37,407 nucleotides of DNA from Thermoplasmatota archaeon (GTDB lineage Archaea > Thermoplasmatota > Thermoplasmata > Halarchaeoplasmatales > Halarchaeoplasmataceae), in NCBI GenBank assembly GCA_018334755.1, contig JAGXLI010000007.1, positions 13,541-50,947 of the forward strand. The letters are read 5' to 3'. The position numbers and the translations under genes are program-made. The notes beneath the pieces were generated by a model. It saw only the letters and a program-made list of their open reading frames with translations. It was not told the origin of the DNA and ran no database searches. Of this stretch, positions 1 to 8,510 are shown piece after piece (positions within the stretch are counted from its first letter, which is position 1; each line of letters opens with the position of its first letter).

Positions 1-1
1 G

Positions 2-1336
2 GATAAGGCAGTGACATTTGATGCTAGTGGTTCATCAGACAATGTAGGAATAGTGAACTACACTTGGATTATAGAAGGAACTGAATACTATGGAGAAGTA
101 GTCGAATACACCTTCACTGATCCAGGAGATTACACAGTAGAGTTGAACGTTGCAGATGATGCGGGCAACTATGATACCGATACTATTACGGTAACGGTAG
201 AAGATATAACCGATCCAACAGCAGATGCCGGAGAAGACAAGACAGTAGATGAAGATACGGTAGTAACGTTCGATGCAAGTGGATCAGCTGACAATGTGGA
301 TATAGTCAACCATACATGGATGATCGAGGGAACGGAGTATTATGGAGAAGCGGTAGAGCACACTTTTGCTGAGCCAGGAGATTATATAGTAAAGTTGAAC
401 GTAACAGATATTGCTAGTAATCATGATACTGATACCATTATGGTTACCGTAGAAGATGTGACAGCGCCGACAGTTGACGCTGGTAGTGATCAAACGGTAG
501 ATGAAGACACGGTAGTAACATTTAATGCAGGCGCTTCAGAAGATAACGTTGGAATAGTCGGCTACACTTGGACTATAGAAGGAACAGAGTACGATGGTCA
601 GGTAGTAGAGCACACGTTTGCTGAGCCAGCAACTTACTCGGCCGAATTGAACGTGACTGACGAAGCCGGTAATTACGATACTGATACGGTTGAAGTGACC
701 GTAGATGACGTGACTAAGCCGGAAGCTGCATTCAGCTCCAGCAGTACAGCGGCAAAGACTGACGAGTCTATCACCTTTAACGCGTCCGATTCCACGGATA
801 ATGTAGGTATAACTGACTATACGTGGGAGTTCGATGACGGCAGCACTGCGGCTGGAGTGAACCCAACATATTCATATACCTCGCCAGGCAACTACACGGT
901 CACGTTGACCGTGACAGATGCAGCGGGTAACGTTGAAACGGAGACAGTAAAAATCACCGTTAAAGAAGGAAAAGTGGATTCCGACGGAGACGGGATACCC
1001 GATGAATGGGAAGAAGAACACGGTCTGGATCCAGACGATCCGTCGGATGCTAAAAAAGATGCCGATGAAGATGGGTCCGACAATCTTGAGGAGTATGAGG
1101 CAGACACCGATCCACACGACGCCGATAGTAGTCCTCAAAGGGAAGAGGAACTACTGCCCTATCTCTTACCTCTACTTTTCATAGTGATTTTCCTACTGGT
1201 GATGTTCTATCAACGGAAAAGGTTATCTGAAAGTGAAGAAGAGGATGGGCAGGGATCGGAGGAGAAAGAAGAGCTAAAAACTAGAGAAACGGAAGATATA
1301 GACAGCGAAAAAGATAGAGAAGATACTGAAGAATAA
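2..1336 (+). CDS. PKD-repeat surface protein, C-terminally membrane anchored (5' partial)
   Basis: The reading frame is open to the left edge, so the N-terminus and any signal peptide lie outside the window. What remains is four tandem PKD-type beta-sandwich repeats of about 85 residues, each with an aspartate-rich start, a D-N-V-G/D-I motif and a T-x-T-V-x-D/E end. Repeats 1 to 3 are near copies of each other and repeat 4 is more divergent, with the classic W-x-F-D-D-G motif. A calcium-binding thrombospondin type 3-like stretch follows (D-S-D-G-D-G-I-P-D-E-W, about residues 328-376 counted from the GTG at 11). Then come one membrane helix (about 382-402), a basic stop-transfer stretch and an acidic tail of about 40 residues. 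The layout implies an extracellular stalk anchored at the C-terminus, with a role in adhesion or the cell envelope. The ligand or enzymatic head cannot be seen. Confidence 0.85.
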   Translation, partial: DKAVTFDASGSSDNVGIVNYTWIIEGTEYYGEVVEYTFTDPGDYTVELNVADDAGNYDTDTITVTVEDITDPTADAGEDKTVDEDTVVTFDASGSADNVDIVNHTWMIEGTEYYGEAVEHTFAEPGDYIVKLNVTDIASNHDTDTIMVTVEDVTAPTVDAGSDQTVDEDTVVTFNAGASEDNVGIVGYTWTIEGTEYDGQVVEHTFAEPATYSAELNVTDEAGNYDTDTVEVTVDDVTKPEAAFSSSSTAAKTDESITFNASDSTDNVGITDYTWEFDDGSTAAGVNPTYSYTSPGNYTVTLTVTDAAGNVETETVKITVKEGKVDSDGDGIPDEWEEEHGLDPDDPSDAKKDADEDGSDNLEEYEADTDPHDADSSPQREEELLPYLLPLLFIVIFLLVMFYQRKRLSESEEEDGQGSEEKEELKTRETEDIDSEKDREDTEE

Positions 1337-1622
1337 AACCCTTCCCTTTCTTTATCTTATCCGGTATAGAAACGATGACTTCCTCGGAAATATGATGCTT
1401 CTGAAGATCTGATCGACCTTCAAGGTGTATCTATACATCGTTATAGGATCACGAAACATAGCTGAGAAAAGTTATCTGAATTTGACCTTCAGGAGAAACG
1501 CTCAAAACATTAAAAGATTTGGTCAGATATGATATTCACACCTTCCAAACCATCCTTACTCACACCATCTCATAACCACAAATCTATATCTTTTTATTCC
1601 CTAGAATGTCCGCAGCCCACAT

Positions 1623-2174
1623 TCACACGCAGAGACAGAATGCGTAAAGCGGTACCAACTCCACTTTCACACCTTCTATCGTTCTGGTCTCGTAATCATC
1701 TTTGGTCAGAAGATAAGGTTTGAATCCAGTTTCCTCAGCAGCTTCAACTAGACTCTCCAATCCTTTTCCCCTAACATCCTCACTATATTTGACTTCTAAT
1801 AGAACAGCTCTCTCCAGAAGAACTATATCGACTTCCGGCCCTCTGAAATAATAAGGCTTTTCCAATCGCTTTGCGTGATTGAAAGCTATCGTCTCAGCTT
1901 TCAGACCTTCTTTCGTGGGATATATCCTGTTATAGGCGTGGTCTTCGATGTACACTTTTAGATTTTTACGAACTGATCTGTGTTTAGACTTCGTATAGGG
2001 CTTACTGCGCTGGATAAGGTAGGAGTTCTCTAGGTATCCAACGTACTTTTTGACGGTCCGAAAATCGGAATCAAAATTCAGTTTTTCTTGGATCATCTCT
2101 TCGTACTTCTCGAGCTCATCAACAGCGATCTCAGGGACTAAAAATGCCATTTCTTCGATATCTAACACTTTCAA
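1623..2174 (-). pseudogene. Chimeric remnant: PIN-domain piece joined to the DUF4143 tail of an AAA ATPase
   Basis: This 183-codon frame begins at TTG with no convincing ribosome binding site. Residues 1 to about 36 look like the middle of a PIN-domain nuclease (F-L-V-P-E, then D-E-L-E-K-Y and an I-Q-E-K helix). From about residue 38 it matches the C-terminal DUF4143 half of archaeal AAA ATPases: a winged-helix-like T-V-K-K-Y segment, L-K-V-Y-I-E-D, then the nuclease-like E94, E114-V-D116 and E127-V-K129. No P-loop or Walker B domain is present, so the ATPase half is missing. The PIN start lies just upstream in another frame (2194-2328). I read this as a fusion of two decayed genes rather than a working protein. 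The family calls come from motif recognition only. Confidence 0.6.
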
Positions 2175-2193
2175 AACGACCGACCCAGGGGTT

Positions 2194-2328
2194 TTAGTGA
2201 AAAATCAAGGTTTCCACTGCTAGCTCATAAAAAATAATATTTTTTGATCGCTGTATCAAAGAAGAGATCAGAACATTAGTATCTACAACAATTCGTTTTC
2301 CTTTCACGCCATGCCTCTTCCCTAGCAT
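2194..2328 (-). pseudogene. N-terminal fragment of a PIN-domain (VapC-like) nuclease
   Basis: A 44-residue frame starting at ATG (2326-2328) contains the hallmark PIN start R-I-V-V-D-T-N-V-L-I-S-S-L-I, with the first catalytic aspartate in D-T-N. It then loses similarity and stops at TAA (2194-2196). The later PIN elements (V-P-E...D-E-L-E-K-Y) appear in another frame at the start of the adjacent 1623-2174 remnant. The simplest reading is one PIN gene disrupted by a frameshift and about 20 codons of extra sequence. No antitoxin gene is visible beside it. Confidence 0.6.
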
Positions 2329-2596
2329 ACTTTACTTATCTAGAACAGGGCGGAAGAAAATAAAGTAAAGGAGGAACCGCTAATCTTTAAAAGTTTGCGA
2401 GAGAAGGGATTTTTAATCCCTGCGAATCTATGATTCCTACGCATTTTTTCACGAAAAGATGCACTAAAAACAGTGTATTGATTGACTTCCAATCTTCTTT
2501 TAGATCACGCGTATGATATTCTGCCCTCTAACGCAAGGTTCTGCAGACTAGAGACTCGGCTAACTAAAGGGCTTCGAGGGGAGCCTTTGTTCGTTC
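2329..2596. other. Non-coding or decayed stretch with one strong hairpin
   Basis: I see no convincing gene here. A perfect hairpin has 7-bp arms AGGGATT (2405-2411) and AATCCCT (2415-2421) with a 3-base loop. Open frames on both strands around 2470-2600 show no recognisable family. Together with the two pseudogene pieces on its left, this looks like an eroded accessory patch. Confidence 0.4.
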
Positions 2597-3001
2597 TTAT
2601 GCTTCAGAAGACTCTTTTGAATAGACCGTCGATTTCGCCGGTGGTTCCTCCTTTTCTTCGAGTTCGCTCTCGTACCAGATCCTCAGTATATGGTCCGTCC
2701 GGAGATACAAAGTGTCGAGATTGACCTCTACCCACTCTACATATCCTGCCTTGTCCTTTTGAGCGGTCTTTTTTTCCTCTCCGACTTCTCTTACTTTCGC
2801 CTTTTTCTCCCAGATGTCAGTCACATTGATCTTTTTCCAGTTTATCTCCGTTGCTGAAGACTGATATACGTCGTGGAGGATCAAAGTATCCTCGTCGAAA
2901 TCGACCAGTCTGCCTAGAAAACCCAATCCGTCGTCCATCACTATAAGTATCCTCTTGTCCTTTAGATTCTTCAACTCTTCTTCTAATAAACCGGCTGCCA
3001 T
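2597..3001 (-). CDS. Small Sm-like beta-barrel protein
   Basis: This is a 134-residue protein. Residues about 8-60 read like a small Sm-like barrel: K-R-I-L-I-V-M-D-D-G-x-G-F-x-G-x-L-V-D-F-D-E-D-T-L-I-L resembles the Sm1 pattern of a strand, a conserved glycine, then F-D-x-x-x-x-L. It continues with W-K-K-I-N-V-T-D-I-W, like short archaeal Sm-like proteins, followed by an acidic low-complexity tail. By family this would suggest RNA or protein binding in the cytoplasm, but that is inference. The ATG at 2999-3001 is preceded by a GAGG ribosome binding site and a TATA box at 3032-3041, so it is probably a single-gene unit. Confidence 0.6.
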   Translation of the reverse strand: MAAGLLEEELKNLKDKRILIVMDDGLGFLGRLVDFDEDTLILHDVYQSSATEINWKKINVTDIWEKKAKVREVGEEKKTAQKDKAGYVEWVEVNLDTLYLRTDHILRIWYESELEEKEEPPAKSTVYSKESSEA

Positions 3002-3031
3002 GGTTTTCCTCTTTTCACTTTAATCAGTCTC

Positions 3032-3041
3032 ATTATATAAA
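3032..3041 (-). promoter_or_regulatory. TATA box for the Sm-like gene
   Basis: Read on the minus strand this is TTTATATAAT, a close match to the archaeal TATA element. It lies about 31-40 bases upstream of the start codon, leaving room for a short leader carrying the GAGG site. Confidence 0.5.
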
Positions 3042-3124
3042 TCCAGCGGTCCATAACGGCCTATTAACAAAATTGACCCTATATTCCCAACTAGGTTGTA
3101 GTTCAGATCAAAAACTCTTTTTTG

Positions 3125-4273
3125 TTAGTCCTCGAAGTAGTTCACCACATCTTCCAAGAGATCCATTATATCTAGATTTTGAGGACAGGCCTCTTCACAT
3201 TGACCGCACCGGACACAGTTAGACGCCTTAACTTCATCTTTCATGTTGTCCCAGCTTTCTTTGTACTTTTCATATTCGTCATATATCTCGGCCTGGTTGT
3301 AGATACGGAAGTTCCTAGGTATCGCTACATCGTTCGGGCAGGGGACGCAGTAGTTGCAACCAGTGCATTCCACTGGAGAGATATCTCTATATTTAGCGGC
3401 GACTCTATCGACGATATCCAGTTCTTTCTTCGATAATTCCCCTACACCGGATTCCGACGCATACTCGACATTTTCTTTAACTTGTTCTAAAGTGCTCATC
3501 CCGCTCAAGACCAGTGAGACTTCAGGCTGATTCCAGAGCCACTTCAATGCCCATTCCACCGGTTCTCTATCTTTTTCAGCTTCATCCCATATCTTTTTTA
3601 TGGATTCAGGAGGTTCCTTAGCCAGCTTTCCTCCCCTCAGCGGTTCCATTATCACGACCCCGAGTCCTTTGGAGTTCGCGTACTTCAGACCTTCTTTTCC
3701 CGCCTGGAACTCCTGGTCTAGATAATTATACTGGATCTGGCAGAAGTCCCAATCATAAGTATCGACTATCTCTTTGAATATATCGAGGTGGTCGTGAAAT
3801 GAGAATCCCAGGTAGTCGATCTTGCCCTCTTCTCTTTTCTCCTTTAGCCACTCAAATATGTCGATCTCCAAAGACTGATAATTTTTCCAGTGCTTTCTAC
3901 TGAGGGCATGGAGAAGATAAAAATCAATCTTATCGGTATCCAATCTGTCCAATTGTTTATTCAGGAATTTATCAGGGTCGTCGGCTTCTTCTATATCCCA
4001 AGAAGGCAATTTGGTAGCTATCTTGACCTTCTCTCTATATCCGTCCTTCAGAGCTTTGCCCACCAGTTCTTCGCTTTCTTCGTCGTGGTAGGGCCAGGCG
4101 GTGTCGATATAATTTACCCCATTATCGATGGCATATCTGATCATCTCTATGGCTTCATCTTCTTTTATATCGCTACGATCATCATCGTTATACGGTAACC
4201 TCATAGCTCCGAAGCCCAAAGCTGAAGGGTTCCAATCTAGTTCATCAAAATCTCTATATTCCATATTTTTCAC
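3125..4273 (-). CDS. Aldo/keto reductase with C-terminal 2[4Fe-4S] ferredoxin domain
   Basis: A TIM-barrel aldo/keto reductase domain (about residues 1-290) carries the catalytic tetrad D57, Y62, K88 and H122. It is followed by a ferredoxin-like domain with two cysteine sets: C303, C306, C309, C312 and C353, C356, C359, C363. This layout is common in anaerobic bacteria and archaea, in proteins annotated as predicted oxidoreductases of the aldo/keto reductase family. The clusters suggest electron exchange with ferredoxin rather than simple NADPH-dependent carbonyl reduction. The substrate is unknown. A GGTGA ribosome binding site and a TATA box at 4331-4340 support the start, and the gene stands alone. 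It is transcribed away from the DUF835 gene. Confidence 0.9.
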   Translation of the reverse strand: MKNMEYRDFDELDWNPSALGFGAMRLPYNDDDRSDIKEDEAIEMIRYAIDNGVNYIDTAWPYHDEESEELVGKALKDGYREKVKIATKLPSWDIEEADDPDKFLNKQLDRLDTDKIDFYLLHALSRKHWKNYQSLEIDIFEWLKEKREEGKIDYLGFSFHDHLDIFKEIVDTYDWDFCQIQYNYLDQEFQAGKEGLKYANSKGLGVVIMEPLRGGKLAKEPPESIKKIWDEAEKDREPVEWALKWLWNQPEVSLVLSGMSTLEQVKENVEYASESGVGELSKKELDIVDRVAAKYRDISPVECTGCNYCVPCPNDVAIPRNFRIYNQAEIYDEYEKYKESWDNMKDEVKASNCVRCGQCEEACPQNLDIMDLLEDVVNYFED

Positions 4274-4330
4274 CTTTTTCCGTTAAACCTTCGAATCTGA
4301 AGTAATACAGAAAAAAATCCGTTAGAGGGT

Positions 4331-4340
4331 TATTTATAGC
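4331..4340 (-). promoter_or_regulatory. TATA box for the aldo/keto reductase gene
   Basis: The minus strand reads GCTATAAATA about 60 bases upstream of the ATG. A start point about 25 bases downstream would leave a leader of roughly 30 bases that includes the GGTGA site. It is part of a divergent promoter region with 4391-4403. Confidence 0.5.
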
Positions 4341-4390
4341 CTTTGGGTATTTTTGGTTCTCGAATTCACGGCAAATCTCATAAAGAATCA

Positions 4391-4403
4391 AAAGGTATAT
4401 ATG
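4391..4403 (+). promoter_or_regulatory. TATA box for the DUF835 zinc-ribbon gene
   Basis: AAAGGTATATATG looks like a purine-rich BRE followed by a TATA element. Transcription would begin near 4425, which fits the upstream CTG start at 4452 and its GAGGTG ribosome binding site at 4440-4445. Confidence 0.5.
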
Positions 4404-4451
4404 AGCTCAAAGTCTATTATTAACCCAATCGCTCCACTAGAGGTGTGACTT

Positions 4452-6788
4452 CTGTCTAAGAAGCCCGAAATTCAATGTCCGGTCTGCGGTTCAAAAATTC
4501 CAGAGGGGGAAGACGAATGCCCAGACTGTAAATTGAGTAGAGAGATAATTGAGATGGGGAATGGACCCGAGGAGTCCCAAGATGAACTAGATGATGATCT
4601 ACTCAACTTAGAAGATGAGTTGGCCGAGACAGAAGAAGAACTTGGAACGGAGGACCTCGATTTAGGAGAAGAGGACTTAGAAGATGATCCTTTGGAACTT
4701 CAAACGGATCAACAGGAAGAAGATGAGGGTCTAGACGGATCGATAGCTGAGCTAGAAGAAGAATTAGAACTAGAAGAGGAAGCAGGAGAAAAAAATGAAG
4801 AAAGTCCTCTAGACGATACCATCGCTGATCTAGAAGAGGATCTAGAGTTGGAAGAAGAAACCGAAGAATCTTTGATTTTTGAATGCCCGGTCTGCGGTGA
4901 GAACGTGGCACAAGAGGCAAACGAATGTCCGAGTTGTGGGGCTGTATTCGAGGAAGAAGAGGGGGAGATAGAAGAAAGATACGAGAGCTCTATGGAAGAA
5001 GCTAAAAGGAAACTCTCTGATTTTGAGAAGGAACCGGTTCCTGAAGATCATCTTGAAAATCTCATCGAAGATGCAAGGTCATCGGCGAACTCTTCACGAT
5101 ACGATGAAGCTATAGAGAAAGTGGAGAAGGCACTGGAGTTCGGAGATAAACTCGAAGAATTTGGTACCAAGCTGGAGGAAGTGGAGAAAAAAATCAACGA
5201 CAAAAGAGGTTCTAAGGACGAAACGCTTGAGAAGAAAATAGTGAATGCAAAAGAGTCTATCAAAGAAGGAAAAGTAGACAAAGGCTTTTCACTACTTGAT
5301 GAAGCTATCCGTAAAATAGAAAGGAGAGGAAGAGAAGAAAAAGAGGGGATCAAGAAAAGGATCAATCAAGCTGTACAAGATCTGAATGATCTCTTAGGTT
5401 TGGCAAAGAAATTCGATATCTCTCTAACGGACATAAGAAGTAGTATATCAACGTCTTTAGAGCTTTCCAAGGAAGGAAAGGTGAACCAAGCACTAGAAGA
5501 ATTAGAACAGGCGAGAGAGAGAGCTAGAGGGATTTTGAAGGACGAGATAGATGGAAATATCTCTGAGATCGAAAAGAAGAAAGAATCTATTTTCGATGAC
5601 AAAAGAAGAAAAAAGATCCGCGAACGAATAAAAGAGGCGGATAAAGCTAAAGAGGAAAATAGATTCAAAGATGCTCACGAAGCTCTAATTCAATGCGAAC
5701 AGATGACGGCTGAATCCGAACTGAAGATAGGCAATATGAGTGTAAACGAGATAATAAAGATCAAAGAACTGGCAGAAAAGATAGGGATCGACAGCTCTGA
5801 TGCGGGAAAACTGATAGATAGAGCAAAAGAGGAACATAGGAAGGGAAATGAAAGAAGGAGCAAAAAAAATCTAAAAAAAGCTAAAGAAAAACTCCTGAGA
5901 AGAGTATCCAAAGAGCTCCAGAAAATAATGAAAGAAGGTATGAAGGAGTTGGAGAAAGCTAAAAATAGAGGAGAAGAGATCTCCACTCCGGTCAGCTATC
6001 TAAAACAGGCTAACCTGATGATCAAGAAGGGAAATTTTATCGATGCCCTAGAACACGCTGAACGGTTCACGTCTTCCTTAGAGAGGTTGAGTGAAGAAGA
6101 TATGGCCTCACCGACTGTGACGAAAGTGAAGAAAAAAAGCGTTCAGGATGTTGAAAAGAAAGATACTAGCCAGAGATATGGAGAAGGAAGAACCTCCCGC
6201 TCGAGTCGGGAGAGGAGTGAAGATGTAGGAGGGGGTGGATCTGGAGGATCCAAAAGGGAAGAAAGAGAAAAAAAATTCGAGCCGGACGAGTTCTATAAAG
6301 GCTCTACAAACCTTATAAAAACGAGAGATCTGAACAAAGCTTACAGCCTGTTCAAGGAACTAGTGAAGGACGGCGGTGTTGGAGTCTGTGTCACTCGAGA
6401 TTATCCCGAAAAGGCGAAGAAAAAATACGACCTTGAGAATATATTGACAGACGAGAGTACAGGTCGAACAGCAGACAGTAAAACCGAGGTCTCGATGATA
6501 TGGTTATCTAACGTCGATAGAGGAGAAGCGGTCAAACCAAAAAATCTAGAGAAATTAAGTCTGAAGTTGGAGTCGTTTATCACCGATGAAGGAGGAGTGA
6601 TACTTCTTAACGGGATCGAGTTCTTAGCTACCAACAACAACTTCAAAACCGTTCTCCATCTAATCCAATCTCTAAAGGATCAAGTAGCAATGGGCGGGTC
6701 CATCCTCCTTATCACGGCCAGTCCGGATGCATTTGCCGGATCACAATTGGAGCAGCTCGAGAGAGAGGTAGATGAAAGTTTTCCTTGA
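4452..6788 (+). CDS. Double zinc-ribbon, coiled-coil DUF835 protein (apparent CTG start)
   Basis: A first zinc ribbon (C9, C12, C23, C26) precedes the first ATG/GTG/TTG of the frame. The TTG at 4533 would remove all of it. The only suitable start after the in-frame TGA at 4446-4448 is CTG at 4452, six bases after a GAGGTG ribosome binding site. From there the protein has 778 residues: zinc ribbon 1, a very acidic repeat linker, zinc ribbon 2 (C145, C148, C159, C162), long Lys/Glu-rich helices with TPR-like or coiled-coil character (about 180-560), a Gly/Ser linker, and a C-terminal DUF835 domain (about 625-775) with G-V-I-L-L-N-G-I-E-F-L followed by N-N-N-F-K-T-V. DUF835 proteins are common in Thermoplasmatota and Thermococci and may be signalling or scaffold proteins. 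The function is unknown. Confidence 0.8.
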   Translation: MSKKPEIQCPVCGSKIPEGEDECPDCKLSREIIEMGNGPEESQDELDDDLLNLEDELAETEEELGTEDLDLGEEDLEDDPLELQTDQQEEDEGLDGSIAELEEELELEEEAGEKNEESPLDDTIADLEEDLELEEETEESLIFECPVCGENVAQEANECPSCGAVFEEEEGEIEERYESSMEEAKRKLSDFEKEPVPEDHLENLIEDARSSANSSRYDEAIEKVEKALEFGDKLEEFGTKLEEVEKKINDKRGSKDETLEKKIVNAKESIKEGKVDKGFSLLDEAIRKIERRGREEKEGIKKRINQAVQDLNDLLGLAKKFDISLTDIRSSISTSLELSKEGKVNQALEELEQARERARGILKDEIDGNISEIEKKKESIFDDKRRKKIRERIKEADKAKEENRFKDAHEALIQCEQMTAESELKIGNMSVNEIIKIKELAEKIGIDSSDAGKLIDRAKEEHRKGNERRSKKNLKKAKEKLLRRVSKELQKIMKEGMKELEKAKNRGEEISTPVSYLKQANLMIKKGNFIDALEHAERFTSSLERLSEEDMASPTVTKVKKKSVQDVEKKDTSQRYGEGRTSRSSRERSEDVGGGGSGGSKREEREKKFEPDEFYKGSTNLIKTRDLNKAYSLFKELVKDGGVGVCVTRDYPEKAKKKYDLENILTDESTGRTADSKTEVSMIWLSNVDRGEAVKPKNLEKLSLKLESFITDEGGVILLNGIEFLATNNNFKTVLHLIQSLKDQVAMGGSILLITASPDAFAGSQLEQLEREVDESFP

Positions 6789-6800
6789 TCTCTTAGTTTT

Positions 6801-8447
6801 TCAGTATTGTCCCCTTCTTGCTATTATATACAGAAGCCAGAGCCCTATAAGGACCGAAACCAGGAATATATAAGGGCCGAAAACACCCTCTTGTCCAGAT
6901 GCAACTATCAAAGCCGAACCGATGATTATCGAAGCAGCAATTATAGTAAAGCTCAATCTATTCGAGATCGTATCGAGACGCTGTTCCATCTCTTCCATAT
7001 GCTGGATCTCTATCTCCATCTGCAGCTCTCCCTTCTCCAGATTGTCCAGGACGTTGTTAGCTCGGTCCGGAAAGTTCATAAAAAGGTCCTTATAATTTTT
7101 GAGAGAGTGAGCTATATCTATAAGTTGATTTTTAGGATGATATCTTTCGATCATTATCTCTTCTATAACGGGTTCCGCCGCCTCGAAAAAGTCAAAGTCC
7201 TCATCCAGCGTGTTACAGATACCTTCTACTTCCATAAGAGCTCGTTCCATCAAAAGGAAATCCACAGGTAAGGTGATATGATGTTCCCTAGCGATATCCA
7301 TGATCTCGTTATTCAAACCCTCTTTCAGCATCAGATCGGGCTTGTTCTTATAGAGCTGTAAAACGTTTTCTATATCCCATACGAGTTCGTCTTCATCGTA
7401 TTCGCCGTAAACCCTCCCGATCTCCAGCAGTATGTCTTTGACCTCCTCTATATCTCCTTCGAACATCGCTATGAAGATGTCTATGAGTTGATTCCTCATC
7501 TCATCGCTGAACAGACCTATAGCTCCAAAATCCAGTAGGACCAATTTTGTTTCATCTTCCTCTTCCAAAAAATGGACGTTGCCGGCGGAAGGGTCAGCGT
7601 GAAATATACCGTGTACGAAGAATTGCCTCATCATGTTTTGAGCCAATTTGGTCGCCATGTTTTTCTTGAGCTCTTCAGGATAATCTCCAGCCATCAAGGT
7701 CCGCATGCTCTTTCCTTGGATGTTCTCGAGGATTAAGATTCTCTTTGTAAGATAGTCCCAGTAAACCTTTGGTATCCTTATCGTAGGGTCCTCCGCGAAG
7801 GCGTTCCGAAAGCGCTGGGCGTTCCTGGCCTCGGTAGTGTAGTCCAACTCTTTCTCCAGCATATCTTTGAATTCTTTGGTCACTTCATGAGGCTGGTATA
7901 TCTCACTCTCGGAATACATGTCTTCCAGCGTTCTAGTGAATCTTTCTATCAGCTCCAGATCCGCTTCTACTTTCTCCTCTATCTCTGGGCGCTGTACTTT
8001 TACCACCACTTCCTCTCCCGTTTTGAGCTTAGCTTCATGAACCTGGCCTATCGAAGCCGCCGCGATCGGTTCGTTGTAGAATTCCTCGAATATATTCTCT
8101 ATGTCGTCTCCTAGTTCTTCTTCGATGATCTCCTTTGCCCTGTCGGGTGAAAATGGAGATGCATCGTCTTGAAGTTTCTGAAGTTCATTAGCGAAGTTAG
8201 GAGGGATGAGATCGGGACGATTTCCAAGGAACTGTCCTAATTTTACGAAAGCCGGACCGAGGTCTTCAAAAAGCTCCCTGAGCTCATTAGCTTCCACCTC
8301 GTCCATCTGTTTTTCCAATTGTTCCTCCAACCTACTCCTTGAGATGAAAGAAGCCAGACCCATCTCTCTTATGAAGTCTACTAGGCCGTGCTCCATGAGA
8401 ATATTGGCTAGCTCCCTCATCCTCTTGATCTTCTTAGTCCTTTTCAT
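6801..8447 (-). CDS. ABC1/UbiB (AarF) family atypical protein kinase-like protein
   Basis: The 548-residue protein has the family hallmarks: the K69-x-G-Q72 motif, the Ala-rich nucleotide loop A-A-A-S-I-G-Q-V (129-136), the V-V-V-K150-V-Q lysine, H-A-D-P-x-x-G-N catalytic loop and L-D-F-G metal motif. Two membrane helices lie at the C-terminus (about 498-545). Known relatives (E. coli UbiB, yeast Coq8) are ATPases that support quinone or lipid metabolism. Here a role in respiratory quinone or membrane lipid handling is inference. A GGAGG site and a TATA-like element at 8473-8486 suggest its own promoter, although it follows nadC in the same direction. It converges on the DUF835 gene with a 12-bp gap. 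Confidence 0.9.
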   Translation of the reverse strand: MKRTKKIKRMRELANILMEHGLVDFIREMGLASFISRSRLEEQLEKQMDEVEANELRELFEDLGPAFVKLGQFLGNRPDLIPPNFANELQKLQDDASPFSPDRAKEIIEEELGDDIENIFEEFYNEPIAAASIGQVHEAKLKTGEEVVVKVQRPEIEEKVEADLELIERFTRTLEDMYSESEIYQPHEVTKEFKDMLEKELDYTTEARNAQRFRNAFAEDPTIRIPKVYWDYLTKRILILENIQGKSMRTLMAGDYPEELKKNMATKLAQNMMRQFFVHGIFHADPSAGNVHFLEEEDETKLVLLDFGAIGLFSDEMRNQLIDIFIAMFEGDIEEVKDILLEIGRVYGEYDEDELVWDIENVLQLYKNKPDLMLKEGLNNEIMDIAREHHITLPVDFLLMERALMEVEGICNTLDEDFDFFEAAEPVIEEIMIERYHPKNQLIDIAHSLKNYKDLFMNFPDRANNVLDNLEKGELQMEIEIQHMEEMEQRLDTISNRLSFTIIAASIIIGSALIVASGQEGVFGPYIFLVSVLIGLWLLYIIARRGQY

Positions 8448-8472
8448 GAACTTCCTCCACTAGATTGTTGAA

Positions 8473-8486
8473 CTTATAATTTAAAC
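8473..8486 (-). promoter_or_regulatory. TATA-like element for the UbiB-family gene
   Basis: The minus strand reads TTTAAATTATAAG in the 63-bp gap between nadC and the UbiB-family gene, about 26-39 bases upstream of the start codon. This allows independent transcription with a very short leader. Confidence 0.4.
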
Positions 8487-8510
8487 TTTATCCGACCGGT
8501 ATAACGGTTT

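Noticed and set aside
11-1000. Tandem DNA repeats as a possible CRISPR or satellite
   Set aside because: They are in-frame PKD protein repeats of about 255 bp, not short repeats with spacers.
1374-1417. Possible C/D box sRNA (ATGATG and CTGA boxes)
   Set aside because: Box order and spacing do not match a guide RNA; the C-like and D-like boxes are too close.
1529-1723. 64-codon plus-strand frame
   Set aside because: No start signal or family, and it overlaps the end of the DUF4143 remnant; chance open frame.
2482-2724. Open frame on the plus strand reading D-H-A-Y-D-I-L-P-S-N-A-R, with an opposing short frame on the minus strand
   Set aside because: No family recognised, no ribosome binding site, and the right half overlaps the well-supported Sm-like gene. 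Possibly a remnant of a repeat, but this cannot be shown.
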